A stretch of DNA of 64,000 nucleotides from assembly GCF_023716465.1 (NCBI RefSeq), contig NZ_CP092415.1:1217501-1281500 (forward strand). Reading direction: 5' to 3'. Positions 1 to 7,726 of the stretch are shown here, in pieces. Under the pieces are notes generated by a model, which was not told the origin of the DNA, did no database searches, and was given only the letters and a program-made list of their open reading frames with translations. The stretch's first letter is position 1, and each line of letters starts with the position of its first letter. A program made the position numbers and the translations under genes. The DNA is from Flagellimonas marinaquae (lineage in GTDB: Bacteria > Bacteroidota > Bacteroidia > Flavobacteriales > Flavobacteriaceae).

Positions 1-8
1 ACAAAAAT

Positions 9-134
9 TTAATGCGATAACGGTTTCTTTTCTTTGTCTGTCGCACTGAACCGCTTTTTAGTGCTGCGGCCTTGCACTGCATAATTGAATAAAGGGTTTT
101 CATTCGTAAAATTGCTACGAATAAAAGGGGTCAT
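9..134 (-). CDS. Possible 41-residue ORF after the TPP riboswitch
   Basis: This short ATG-initiated reading frame begins about 65 bases downstream of the riboswitch on the same strand and ends with TAA at 9-11. The predicted peptide starts MTPFIRSNF and is polar and lysine-rich towards its end; I recognise no family. It could be a small protein, a leader peptide, or chance. No other start for a thiamine gene is visible before the window ends, so the true riboswitch-controlled gene probably lies to the left of position 1. Confidence 0.25.
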   Translation of the reverse strand: MTPFIRSNFTNENPLFNYAVQGRSTKKRFSATDKEKKPLSH

Positions 135-187
135 TATTCTTTGTTAATAATTGATTTTTGTTTCTGATGAAACATAGAAATTCCAAG

Positions 188-281
188 ATGCGCGATCTGC
201 GCATTCCCTTGGCGGCATTACCCGCCCAGGTTCATTGGGTATAATCTCAGCCTTTTGGTAAAAGCACCCCTTTGAGATGCG
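188..281 (-). promoter_or_regulatory. TPP (thiamine pyrophosphate) riboswitch with a competing hairpin
   Basis: The minus strand carries the conserved THI-element blocks in order: GGGGTGC, then GGCTGAGA, ACCC, GAACCTG, and GGGTAATGCCGCCAAGGGA, which form the pyrimidine and pyrophosphate sensor arms. The aptamer runs from about 281 down to 200. Its closing stem P1 is CGCAT (277-281) with ATGCG (200-204). The same 3' strand of P1 can instead form a perfect 6-bp hairpin, ATGCGC-AGATC-GCGCAT (188-204), which is a plausible expression platform. Thiamine pyrophosphate binding would favour P1 and break this hairpin. The controlled gene lies to the left, probably outside the window. Confidence 0.93.
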
Positions 282-282
282 G

Positions 283-290
283 CAAATGTA
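283..290 (-). promoter_or_regulatory. Bacteroidetes -7 box for the riboswitch transcript
   Basis: The minus strand reads TACATTTG, an exact match to the Bacteroidetes -7 consensus TAnnTTTG. It ends only a couple of bases before the 5' strand of riboswitch stem P1, so transcription would start almost at the first base of the aptamer. I see no clear TTG at the usual -33 spacing. Confidence 0.6.
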
Positions 291-340
291 AGATGTTGTG
301 ATGATTTTTAAAAACGAATTGCAAGAAAACCGTTTACCCA

Positions 341-368
341 CAAATAAAAAAGACCGCCGAAGCAGTCT
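341..368 (-). terminator. Rho-independent terminator with a UUCG loop
   Basis: On the minus strand AGACTGC-TTCG-GCGGTCT forms a 7-bp stem (one U-G pair) closed by the extra-stable UUCG tetraloop and is followed by TTTTTTATTTG. It would end transcripts coming from the small ORF at 459-569 and insulate the riboswitch promoter just downstream. Confidence 0.75.
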
Positions 369-458
369 CTTTCACTTTGCGTGATCACAATCGCTTGGAA
401 AAGCTATCTATAATCTGGCAAATGGACAATACATGGATAGTGTTTATATAGCATCACC

Positions 459-569
459 CTAATTTTTAATATCCTCGTCTCTTTTTCTGTTCTGCAGATA
501 AATTATCAATACGTATAGAGCCAATCCCAAAGAGATCAAATCCATAATAAGCACAATTTTGCTAAACAT
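459..569 (-). CDS. Possible 36-residue single-pass membrane protein
   Basis: From the ATG at 569 the peptide is MFSKIVLIMDLISLGLAL and onwards: one hydrophobic helix (about residues 4-26) followed by a short charged tail (QNRKRDEDIKN). This is a common layout for very small bacterial inner-membrane proteins. A longer in-frame start exists at 653, but that extra part is not hydrophobic and runs through a hairpin at 614-636, so the shorter start is preferred. A good terminator lies downstream at 341-368. No family recognised; real expression is uncertain. Confidence 0.35.
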   Translation of the reverse strand: MFSKIVLIMDLISLGLALYVLIIYLQNRKRDEDIKN

Positions 570-613
570 AGTATTAAGTATAGTGTTCTGTAATTTGGGC
601 CTGATCTTAAAGA

Positions 614-636
614 AAGCCGCACAATATGCACGGCTT
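614..636 (-). other. Hairpin, possible weak terminator
   Basis: AAGCCG (614-619) and CGGCTT (631-636) form a 6-bp stem that can be extended across the loop, followed on the minus strand by TTCTTT. It lies between the DUF4301 gene terminator and the small ORF at 459-569. The stretch 654-761 otherwise shows nothing I can assign. Confidence 0.3.
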
Positions 637-761
637 CTTAACAAACCAATCAACCAACTTTAAATAACCCTTTCGGATTATCTCAATTCAATTCTATCAC
701 CGAAAATAATTTCGTGTTTACTTATAAGACACAGCTTTTGTTCATTGGTCACTTTCAAAAA

Positions 762-793
762 CAAAAAAACCCATTACATAAAATGCAATGGGC
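762..793 (-). terminator. Terminator of the PPTase-to-DUF4301 operon
   Basis: On the minus strand CCCATTGC and GTAATGGG form a stem around an ATTTTAT loop, followed by TTTTTTTG. It sits about 25 bases after the stop codon of the DUF4301 gene and closes the operon. Confidence 0.8.
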
Positions 794-817
794 TCGAACT
801 TATTGAAACATATTGTT

Positions 818-2353
818 TTACACCTGATGCGTAGGCTTTAAAAGATCGTTCACGGTTTTTACCGGATTAAATGTAACCAAGGGCACCTCCACAAAAATGG
901 TGTTCCAAAATGCCATTGCTCCATTCCACAGACCTGGAAGCTCGAGTGCCTTGAGCTCTTTTCCTTCTTTGGTTTTTTCTGTTATAAAACCTTGTTTATG
1001 ATCTACAAAATCCAAAAGATTATATTTTTCTCCTTTGTAATTACGCACACCACAAACCAAATCCACAGGGTTAAAATGTGTGGAGTTTTGTAAAATGGCA
1101 GCTTGTTGTCTATTGTTTTGATCTATCTGTGCGGATTCAATAATTTGAAGCGATATATTTCCTTCATTATCTTTTATCCAAAATGGACCTCCTCCAGGTT
1201 CTCCTTCGTTCTTCACCATTCCGCATACACGGATGGGACGATCGATCCTATCCTTTAAAATTGATTTTTGCTCCGCTACACTAAAATCATCGTAATTTCC
1301 GGGCATACGAACATTTAGGTCTTTCTCCAAAAATGCCTTGATCTCATCGGCTTTTTCAAAAGATACTTCACCCTCCAACAGTTTGGCATACGCAAAGGCT
1401 TTGTCCTGCACTTTCTTAAGGACTCCTGCCAACATTTTTTTGCTATTGGCCACGGTTTCGAGATTCTTATCGATAACAACGTTGTCTATGTTTTTAATAA
1501 AGACTATGTCGGCATCTTGATCATTCAAGTTTTCAATAAGTGCTCCGTGCCCACCTGGACGAAACAAGATAGAACCATCATTATTTTTAAAGGGCTTGTT
1601 GTCCATATCCACGGCAATGGTATCGGTAGATGGTTTTTGATTTGAGTACGAGATATTAAAACTGGTGTCCGTTTTTTCTGAAATTTTTGGCCCCACCTGT
1701 GCTTCTTCTTCGGCAAACATGGCATCGTGCTGTTCGGATACGGTAAAATGGAGATTTGCCCTGCCTTTGGTTTTTGCGTAAAGTACGGCCTCTTTTAAAT
1801 GTTCCTCAAAAGGTGTTGCCGCACCAGTTTCATACTGATGGAATGGCAACAATCCTTTGGGATAAAATCCATAATTAAGTCCACTTTCCATCAACATTTC
1901 CTTTACAAAAAGAAAAGCTTCTTCGTCTCCATTGGATGCTTTTCCCTTGATCCTGGTCATAATCCGGTCATAAAACGGAAAACTGGATAGGTTATCCGTA
2001 AACTTTTTGACATCGGTATCCCCTGTTCTATCGATATAATCGGAGAGTTTTTCTTTTGATGGATCGTAACTGTCCAAAAAGTTGAACATGGCCTTGAACA
2101 TTCTGGATGCCGCGCCCGAAGCGGGCACAAACTTTAAAAGGTCCAGTTCTGAGCGATGGTCTTCAAAATACTGCAGAAGATCTAACTGTTCTTTCTCGGA
2201 AAATCGAAGTATGCCATTGCCCACTACAGCTGCTTGCGATAACTGCACAAAGGGAATCCCATCTTTAAATGTTTGTATCTGATTTTCTACTTTTTCTTTG
2301 GATATTCCTTTGGAATCCAGTTGTTCCAAGTCTTTAGGACTTAATTCGATCAT
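818..2353 (-). CDS. DUF4301 family protein
   Basis: The 511-residue product matches the DUF4301 family of Bacteroidota in length and in its hallmark segment VPASGAASRMF (residues 76-86). A second glycine-rich block, RPGGHGALIENLN, lies near residue 266. These two segments resemble the nucleotide-binding and sugar-binding loops of nucleotidyltransferase-like folds, but that link is inference and no biochemical function is established to my knowledge. There is no signal peptide or membrane segment, so it is probably cytoplasmic. Its start overlaps the end of the NadR-like kinase gene by 20 bases, which argues for co-translation as the last gene of the operon. Confidence 0.85.
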   Translation of the reverse strand: MIELSPKDLEQLDSKGISKEKVENQIQTFKDGIPFVQLSQAAVVGNGILRFSEKEQLDLLQYFEDHRSELDLLKFVPASGAASRMFKAMFNFLDSYDPSKEKLSDYIDRTGDTDVKKFTDNLSSFPFYDRIMTRIKGKASNGDEEAFLFVKEMLMESGLNYGFYPKGLLPFHQYETGAATPFEEHLKEAVLYAKTKGRANLHFTVSEQHDAMFAEEEAQVGPKISEKTDTSFNISYSNQKPSTDTIAVDMDNKPFKNNDGSILFRPGGHGALIENLNDQDADIVFIKNIDNVVIDKNLETVANSKKMLAGVLKKVQDKAFAYAKLLEGEVSFEKADEIKAFLEKDLNVRMPGNYDDFSVAEQKSILKDRIDRPIRVCGMVKNEGEPGGGPFWIKDNEGNISLQIIESAQIDQNNRQQAAILQNSTHFNPVDLVCGVRNYKGEKYNLLDFVDHKQGFITEKTKEGKELKALELPGLWNGAMAFWNTIFVEVPLVTFNPVKTVNDLLKPTHQV

Positions 2354-2915
2354 GTTTTTGGAGTAGTTTATCTATATGTTCAATTGCTGTTTTAAGCCTT
2401 GATGCTTTATCACCCCTTAATTTAATGAATTTCCTATTATTCTGTTCCAAAGCCTCCTTAAAATATCCGAACATACGCTCTCTTTCGTCCGGCTTGTCCC
2501 TCAGATCATCTGCCACCCAGGGCGTATCTATATAGGTCAAAAAATAAAGATCGTAACTGTTTTGGAGTGCATATTTTTCTATCAATGGATCACAAGTACT
2601 ATCATAATAAGCCTCTGAATACACTTTGGTTTCCAAAAGATCAGTATCGCATATCAAGACCTTATTGGCTTTTTTGGCCAATTTGTTCTCCAATGCCATT
2701 TGCCCGTATGCAATTGGGGGCAGATCATGAGGTTCACAAGTTTTCTGTTCTCGGTCCCATTTGTCTTGTAGATATTCGCGGGCGTACTCGGGCACCCATT
2801 CTGTTTGGTAATGCGCTGCCAGTTGTTTGGACAGTGTGGTCTTCCCTGTGGATTCCGGTCCGAACAGGACTACTTTTATGAGGTTTGAGGGCTCTTGCCC
2901 AAGCTTTTCTTCCAT
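2334..2915 (-). CDS. NadR-like ATPase/ribosylnicotinamide kinase
   Basis: This 193-residue protein has a P-loop GPESTGKTT at residues 19-27 and resembles the kinase domain of NadR (AAA_28 family), which phosphorylates nicotinamide riboside to NMN. A conserved WVPEYAREYL block follows the P-loop, as in NadR kinases. It lacks the NMN adenylyltransferase domain of full-length NadR. The ATG at 2915 is chosen because the longer frame from 2978 only reads through the end of pnuC. It overlaps pnuC by 40 bases and the next gene by 20, so import and phosphorylation of the substrate are probably coupled. The substrate could instead be thiamine, given the neighbouring thiamine-binding protein. Confidence 0.85.
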   Translation of the reverse strand: MEEKLGQEPSNLIKVVLFGPESTGKTTLSKQLAAHYQTEWVPEYAREYLQDKWDREQKTCEPHDLPPIAYGQMALENKLAKKANKVLICDTDLLETKVYSEAYYDSTCDPLIEKYALQNSYDLYFLTYIDTPWVADDLRDKPDERERMFGYFKEALEQNNRKFIKLRGDKASRLKTAIEHIDKLLQKHDRIKS

Positions 2916-3511
2916 GCTAAATATCCCTGTATTGCCAACACAGTAAAAATGAGGTATTGCAAAGAGAACATACCCCATCCCCTATACGCATACAAAGGTA
3001 CGGTTATTAAATCACCCAATATCCAAAGGGTCCAGTTTTCCAATTTTTTATTGGCCATATACCACATTGCCGTAAAAAAAACACCCGATGTAAATATGTC
3101 CACATAATTGGTCGGACCGATTTCGGCACCGAAGATTTTATACACGCCATAGGTGACCAACATGGTCAGCACAAAAAAGCCGAAACCGATCCATTTTTCT
3201 TTGGAACTTGTTCTGGTTATATGCACCACGGGCTGCCTATTGTCCTTTCTGCGGGCCCAGTTCCACCAGCCATAGATACTCATCATGGAATAATAAAAAT
3301 TCATCATCATATCCCCGAACAAACTGTCCACAAAAAAAATATACGTGGTTATTACGGTAGCGACCAAACCTGTGGGATATACCAAAATATCCTCTTTTTT
3401 GGCATAGACCACACTGGCAATCCCGAAAAAAAAGGCGGTTGCCTCCAGTATGATCAGGGAAAGCTCCCTATCCTCGTAAGGGCCTAGGAAAAAATCAAAA
3501 ATGGGGTTCAT
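2876..3511 (-). CDS. pnuC: PnuC-family vitamin transporter (nicotinamide riboside or thiamine)
   Basis: The 211-residue protein is strongly hydrophobic, with about seven predicted membrane helices, and carries the PnuC-type aromatic motif GWWNW (residues 81-85) after a conserved helix. PnuC transporters are facilitators whose substrate is trapped by phosphorylation inside the cell, which fits the overlapping kinase gene. PnuC usually takes nicotinamide riboside; its close relative PnuT takes thiamine. The neighbours pull both ways (NadR-like kinase versus thiamine-binding protein). The ATG at 3511 is preferred over the GTG at 3517. It overlaps the upstream gene by 17 bases. Confidence 0.85.
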   Translation of the reverse strand: MNPIFDFFLGPYEDRELSLIILEATAFFFGIASVVYAKKEDILVYPTGLVATVITTYIFFVDSLFGDMMMNFYYSMMSIYGWWNWARRKDNRQPVVHITRTSSKEKWIGFGFFVLTMLVTYGVYKIFGAEIGPTNYVDIFTSGVFFTAMWYMANKKLENWTLWILGDLITVPLYAYRGWGMFSLQYLIFTVLAIQGYLAWKKSLGKSPQTS

Positions 3512-3755
3512 ACTCACTTCTGTCAGATTTCACCATTTTCATAGTCAAAACCACATGGTCCAAACTTTCAAAACTTTCCTTGATCTCGGTTTGAAGAACA
3601 TCCATCACCCTATCGTAATCTCCAAAAACTTGGGTGCTCAATGGATTTTCCAAAATGGTCAATCCAGAATTACGCATTTTTTTGATAAACTCAATAACAG
3701 GGGCTTCAAAATCATCTTGAAGTGGCGACAGCGTAAGCTCTACGGAAATTTTCAT
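3495..3755 (-). CDS. Thiamine-binding protein (YkoF/MTH1187 family)
   Basis: This 86-residue protein has the compact alpha-beta pattern of the MTH1187/YkoF family, beginning with MKISVELTLSPL and including the NPLSTQVFGDYDRVMDVL region. Members of this family bind thiamine or its pyrimidine part, and several sit beside thiamine or hydroxymethylpyrimidine transporters. Here it is translated directly into pnuC, with a 17-base overlap. That context suggests it works with the transporter in vitamin uptake or sensing. No riboswitch is visible before it; the gap to the upstream gene is only 41 bases. Confidence 0.8.
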   Translation of the reverse strand: MKISVELTLSPLQDDFEAPVIEFIKKMRNSGLTILENPLSTQVFGDYDRVMDVLQTEIKESFESLDHVVLTMKMVKSDRSEYEPHF

Positions 3756-3796
3756 TGGCGGTTATGGTTACTGGACAAATCTACAAAAAGGATTTA

Positions 3797-4438
3797 TCAC
3801 CCGCCCATCAATTTTAGGGCATACACACATGTAAAACCTTCAAATTCCAGAAAATCAATTTCGTAATGTGTTTTTTCTCCTTTGTATAATATTTCAGCTA
3901 CGGTCCGTGTATCGTCAAAAGAAAAATCCATTACATCAATATGTCGTAAAAAACTGAGTCCTTGCTGTGCATAAATTTTGTACAAGGACTCCTTTGCCCC
4001 CCAGACTATGGTCAATTTTCGCATCAACGCCTCTGAATTGGCCAAGGTTTTATATTCTTGGATAGGGGTGAATTTGTGGGCTATTCTTAAGATCTTGTCC
4101 CTCTGCATCTCAATATCTATTCCCACTTCATCGGTTTCACTGACAATAATCCCGGTGAAATTATGTGAATGGGTAATGGAGATATGGTTGCCATCTTTTA
4201 AATGGGGCTTACCAAAATCGTCGTAATGGAGGTCGTGATCCACATACCCAGCCAGTGCCAGCAGGTGCCTGATACTTAAAAAAGCCCTTCGGTGCGCCTC
4301 CGATTTCATGCCTTCCATTCGTTTTTGGCAATGATCCGTCAACTCCACATTCAGAGCAAGTTGGGCCTCTGGCTCCGTAACTTTCCAGATGTAGACCTTT
4401 GTGGTAGGGGAAACTGTTATTGTTTTGTAAACTGGCAT
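3797..4438 (-). CDS. 4'-phosphopantetheinyl transferase, Sfp type
   Basis: The 213-residue protein carries the two signature motifs of the superfamily: VGIDIE (residues 105-110, magnesium ligands) and WGAKESLYK (146-154). FGKPHL at 75-80 and the SITHS stretch at 87-91 also match. It would transfer the phosphopantetheine arm from coenzyme A to a carrier protein. The closest pantothenate genes, panC-panD, are 24 kb away. I chose the ATG at 4438 over the TTG at 4444. It is divergent from ahcY, and the two promoters overlap. It leads the minus-strand operon that ends at 818. No carrier-protein or synthase gene is in the window, so its target is unknown. Confidence 0.9.
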   Translation of the reverse strand: MPVYKTITVSPTTKVYIWKVTEPEAQLALNVELTDHCQKRMEGMKSEAHRRAFLSIRHLLALAGYVDHDLHYDDFGKPHLKDGNHISITHSHNFTGIIVSETDEVGIDIEMQRDKILRIAHKFTPIQEYKTLANSEALMRKLTIVWGAKESLYKIYAQQGLSFLRHIDVMDFSFDDTRTVAEILYKGEKTHYEIDFLEFEGFTCVYALKLMGG

Positions 4439-4460
4439 GAACAAAAGTTAAGCGAATTCG

Positions 4461-4468
4461 TATCTTTG
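4461..4468 (+). promoter_or_regulatory. -7 box of the ahcY promoter
   Basis: TATCTTTG matches the Bacteroidetes -7 consensus TAnnTTTG, 43 bases before the ahcY ATG. The region upstream lies inside the first codons of the divergent phosphopantetheinyl transferase gene; no clear TTG is seen at the -33 position. Confidence 0.6.
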
Positions 4469-4489
4469 TGCACTATTTAAGCGAAGCTA

Positions 4490-4497
4490 CAAAAGTA
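4490..4497 (-). promoter_or_regulatory. -7 box of the phosphopantetheinyl transferase operon
   Basis: The minus strand reads TACTTTTG, matching TAnnTTTG. A TTG on the same strand lies at 4519-4521, 21 bases further upstream. This promoter faces the ahcY promoter so that the two start regions overlap by a few bases. Confidence 0.55.
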
Positions 4498-4511
4498 AAT
4501 TTATAAAAAGT

Positions 4512-5828
4512 ATGAGCACAAAGACAATTCCGTATGTACCGTATAAGGTAAAGGACATCTCTCTTGCAGATTGGGGAAGGAAAGAAATTGAGCTTGCAGA
4601 AGCAGAAATGCCCGGGCTAATGGCCTTGCGCGAAGAGTATGGGAGCCAACAACCTTTAAAAGGGGCAAGGATTGCCGGTTGTCTTCATATGACAATCCAG
4701 ACCGCCGTTTTAATTGAAACTTTGGTGGCTCTTGGCGCCGATGTAACCTGGAGTTCTTGCAATATATTCTCTACACAGGACCACGCCGCTGCCGCCATAG
4801 CTGCCGCAGGTATTCCGGTTTATGCTTGGAAAGGGATGACCGAAGAGGAGTTTGATTGGTGCATAGAGCAAACCCTGTTTTTTGGTGAGGACAGAAAGCC
4901 CCTGAACATGATCTTGGACGATGGTGGAGATCTTACCAATATGGTTTTGGACCAGTATCCTGAATTGGCAGGTGGCGTAAAAGGCCTTTCAGAAGAAACC
5001 ACCACAGGAGTACACCGCTTGTACGAAAGAATGAAGAATGGCACGCTTCCAATGCCGGCCATAAACGTGAACGACTCCGTGACCAAATCGAAGTTCGACA
5101 ATAAATACGGGTGTCGCGAAAGTGCCGTGGATGCCATTCGTAGGGCCACCGACACCATGTTGGCGGGCAAAAGGGTTGTTGTTGCCGGTTATGGAGATGT
5201 TGGTAAAGGAACAGCTGCATCTTTCCGTGGAGCTGGGGCCATTGTAACCGTTACCGAAATCGACCCTATTTGTGCTCTGCAAGCCTGTATGGACGGTTTT
5301 GAGGTAAAGCGATTGGAAAACGTGGTGCCCAACGCGGATATTGTAATTACCACTACCGGAAACAAGGACATTATCCGAGAAGAACACTTCAGGGCCATGA
5401 AGGACAAAGCCATTGTTTGTAACATCGGTCATTTTGATAATGAAATTGATATGGCCTGGTTGAACGCAAACTACGGCAATACCAAAGACGAAATAAAACC
5501 ACAGGTAGATAAATATACCATTGAAGGTAAAGATGTGATCGTATTGGCCGAAGGTAGATTGGTAAACCTTGGTTGTGCCACCGGCCACCCAAGTTTTGTA
5601 ATGAGCAACTCTTTCACCAACCAGACCTTGGCGCAGATTGAACTTTGGAAACACAGTGACAAATATGCCAACGAAGTGTACATGCTACCCAAACATTTGG
5701 ATGAAAAAGTGGCCAAGTTGCATTTATCCCGATTAGGGGCAGAGCTAACCGAACTCAATAAAGAGCAGGCCGATTATATTGGAGTAAAAGTAGAAGGGCC
5801 GTTTAAACCCGAATACTACAGATACTAA
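4512..5828 (+). CDS. ahcY: Adenosylhomocysteinase
   Basis: The 438-residue enzyme splits S-adenosylhomocysteine into adenosine and homocysteine, keeping the methylation cycle running. Visible family signatures are the acidic active-site block DDGGD (residues 136-140), the catalytic lysine region [11 protein letters not shown] (about 187-197), the NAD-binding loop GYGDVGKG (226-233), HFDNEID, and the C-terminal KPEYYRY that contacts NAD of the neighbouring subunit in the tetramer. The length is normal for the family. It is a single-gene unit with its own promoter and a strong terminator at 5844-5877. Confidence 0.98.
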   Translation: MSTKTIPYVPYKVKDISLADWGRKEIELAEAEMPGLMALREEYGSQQPLKGARIAGCLHMTIQTAVLIETLVALGADVTWSSCNIFSTQDHAAAAIAAAGIPVYAWKGMTEEEFDWCIEQTLFFGEDRKPLNMILDDGGDLTNMVLDQYPELAGGVKGLSEETTTGVHRLYERMKNGTLPMPAINVNDSVTKSKFDNKYGCRESAVDAIRRATDTMLAGKRVVVAGYGDVGKGTAASFRGAGAIVTVTEIDPICALQACMDGFEVKRLENVVPNADIVITTTGNKDIIREEHFRAMKDKAIVCNIGHFDNEIDMAWLNANYGNTKDEIKPQVDKYTIEGKDVIVLAEGRLVNLGCATGHPSFVMSNSFTNQTLAQIELWKHSDKYANEVYMLPKHLDEKVAKLHLSRLGAELTELNKEQADYIGVKVEGPFKPEYYRY

Positions 5829-5843
5829 GAAACAAAATGATAT

Positions 5844-5877
5844 AAAAAAACCCATGGCAAACACCATGGGTTTTTTA
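5844..5877. terminator. Bidirectional terminator between ahcY and the DUF3332 gene
   Basis: CCCATGG-CAAACA-CCATGGG is a perfect 7-bp stem flanked by an A-run on the left and TTTTTT on the right, so it can end transcription from ahcY on the plus strand and from the convergent DUF3332 gene on the minus strand. Confidence 0.9.
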
Positions 5878-5891
5878 TTGTTCAATGTTTT

Positions 5892-6470
5892 TTATTCGGC
5901 CAAAAGGGTTTCGTTATAATAATAGGTATCCTTTTCTTTAAGTAACGCCAATCCTTCTTCTCTAGTACTCATAGGGTCTATTTTTACTTTCTCACCGTTG
6001 GGCATGTGAACAATATAGAAACCTTCTTCAAAAGAAGATAGCTTTATAATTTCTCCATTTGGTCTAATGGCATTCCACGATTTTTCGTCGGGCTTGTAGA
6101 CCAAATCTATTTTCTTTCCTTTTTTTGGCCCTTCCACCACAGTTACCTGAATCCTGTTTTTGGTGGCGATCATCTCAAAAGTATTGCCATCGTGTTCCAC
6201 CATCTGGGTTTCCGACTCGCCGTCCTTCATGGCAATTGGATTAGAGCCGGACCAAAACTCTATCACATTAAATATGATTGCATCGCCAAGAAAGAACAAT
6301 CCGTAAACCGGAACAATGTTCAATCCCCAAAAAATCAAGTTGTCCAAGAACTTGCTGTCGGTCAGCCCTTGGTTCCAATCTTTTAGGTTATTGAACGCAC
6401 TGAACGACCCTAAACAACTGGTAAACAAAATAGAACAAGCCAATAGTGATGAAATAACTGCTTTTTTCAT
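5892..6470 (-). CDS. DUF3332 family lipoprotein
   Basis: The 192-residue protein begins with a lipoprotein signal: a hydrophobic stretch ending in LFTSC, with Cys19 as the predicted lipidated residue. It then shows the DUF3332 pattern: SFSAFNNLKDWN, a KFLDNLIFW segment, a second hydrophobic stretch around PVYGLFFLGD, and IEFWSGSNP near residue 70. The C-terminal half is a small soluble domain with repeated beta strands. The function of DUF3332 is not known to me. It has its own short upstream region and converges on ahcY. Confidence 0.85.
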   Translation of the reverse strand: MKKAVISSLLACSILFTSCLGSFSAFNNLKDWNQGLTDSKFLDNLIFWGLNIVPVYGLFFLGDAIIFNVIEFWSGSNPIAMKDGESETQMVEHDGNTFEMIATKNRIQVTVVEGPKKGKKIDLVYKPDEKSWNAIRPNGEIIKLSSFEEGFYIVHMPNGEKVKIDPMSTREEGLALLKEKDTYYYNETLLAE

Positions 6471-6583
6471 GATTTAAGATTTATAGTTAATGTTCTTAAA
6501 GCTACAAAAAGAAATCCATTCGCTTATCCAACACAATCTCTGAATCAAACAAATAAAATTATCGTTCATCCCATTGTGATTGT

Positions 6584-6591
6584 TACCTTTA
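6584..6591 (+). promoter_or_regulatory. Probable -7 box for the D-threonine aldolase-like gene
   Basis: TACCTTTA differs from the consensus TAnnTTTG only at the last base and lies 19 bases before the ATG at 6611. No -33 element is clear. Confidence 0.35.
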
Positions 6592-6610
6592 ATCCCATAA
6601 ATCTGGATAT

Positions 6611-7723
6611 ATGGACAGGGATTGGTACGTTATTAAAAATATTGAAACTGTGGATTCTCCATCCATAGCGCTCTACTTAGAAAATTTAAAGCACAATATT
6701 AACGAGATGGTCGATTTGATCGATGGTGACACGAATCGGTTGATGCCGCACATTAAAACCAACAAAATGCCCAAGGTACTGGAGCAAATGTTGGCAGCCG
6801 GCATATCCAACTTTAAGGCATCCACAATACCTGAAGCGGAAATAGCAGCAGAGGCCGGAGCTACATCTGTTTTGATCGCACATCAGCTTGTTGGGCCCAA
6901 GGTGGACCGTTTCCTTAGTTTGTCCAACCATTTTCCCAACACTGCCTTTTCCACCATTGTGGACAATATAGACAGTGCAGAGCTATTGAATTCGAAAGCT
7001 CGGGAGAAAGAGGCCTGTATCAGTATTTATATTGACATTAATAATGGCATGGACCGCTCTGGGATAGAAATAGGCCCGGGGTTGGATGAATTGATGGATT
7101 ATCTAAAAATATGCAAATCTCTTTCCTTTAAAGGGCTACATGCGTACGATGGACATTTAAGGGATGTGGATTTTACTGTTAGAAAAGAAAAAATAGAGAA
7201 AGGTGTAAAGGATGTTGAAACTTATCTTGAGGCTCTGAAACCTGATTACCCTTTGGCCAAAATTATTTGTGGTGGAACTCCATCGTTCACCTCCCACCTG
7301 TTGGAAGAAACGCGAATTACGAGCCCGGGCACCTGTGTTCTTTGGGATTGGGGCTATGGGGATAAGCTGAGCGAACAAAATTTTAAACCAGCCGCTATTT
7401 TGGTCACACGAATTATTTCCAAACCTACGAAAGGCATAATTACAGTAGATCTAGGACATAAATCGGTGGCTGCGGAGAACCCGATCAACAAACGGGTAAA
7501 GTTCCTTAACCTGGACAATTACGAGTTACTTTCACAAAGTGAAGAGCACGGGGTGATCAAAGTGGAAGAGTGGAGCAAATTCAAGGTCGGTGATATCCTT
7601 TATGGCATCCCGTATCATATTTGCCCCACTATTAATCTTCATGATGAAGTTTCGGTAATCGAAAACGGTAAAAAAGTTGATGCTTGGGAAATTACCGCTC
7701 GAAAAAGGAAACTCAAATTCTAG
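6611..7723 (+). CDS. D-threonine aldolase/D-serine dehydratase family PLP enzyme
   Basis: The 370-residue protein has the fold-III (alanine-racemase-like) layout of D-threonine aldolases: a PLP-binding barrel with the lysine in MPHIKTNK (Lys49), the HAYDGHLRD block, and a C-terminal beta domain. Near the end it has a His-x-Cys pair (His336, Cys338 in YHICPT). In this family H-x-C is the zinc site described for eukaryotic-type D-serine dehydratases, while D-threonine aldolases use H-x-D. So D-serine (or a related D-hydroxy-amino acid) deamination is at least as likely as aldol cleavage. It stands alone between two convergent or divergent units. Confidence 0.85.
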   Translation: MDRDWYVIKNIETVDSPSIALYLENLKHNINEMVDLIDGDTNRLMPHIKTNKMPKVLEQMLAAGISNFKASTIPEAEIAAEAGATSVLIAHQLVGPKVDRFLSLSNHFPNTAFSTIVDNIDSAELLNSKAREKEACISIYIDINNGMDRSGIEIGPGLDELMDYLKICKSLSFKGLHAYDGHLRDVDFTVRKEKIEKGVKDVETYLEALKPDYPLAKIICGGTPSFTSHLLEETRITSPGTCVLWDWGYGDKLSEQNFKPAAILVTRIISKPTKGIITVDLGHKSVAAENPINKRVKFLNLDNYELLSQSEEHGVIKVEEWSKFKVGDILYGIPYHICPTINLHDEVSVIENGKKVDAWEITARKRKLKF

Positions 7724-7726
7724 GAT

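Noticed and set aside
144..341. A 65-residue minus-strand reading frame over the riboswitch
   Set aside because: It is read through the conserved riboswitch sequence (the stretch ENEPGRVMPPREC is translated aptamer), so it is not a protein gene.
4989..5654. A 221-residue minus-strand frame inside ahcY
   Set aside because: It is antisense to a strongly conserved enzyme and has no start context or family likeness; a shadow of codon bias.
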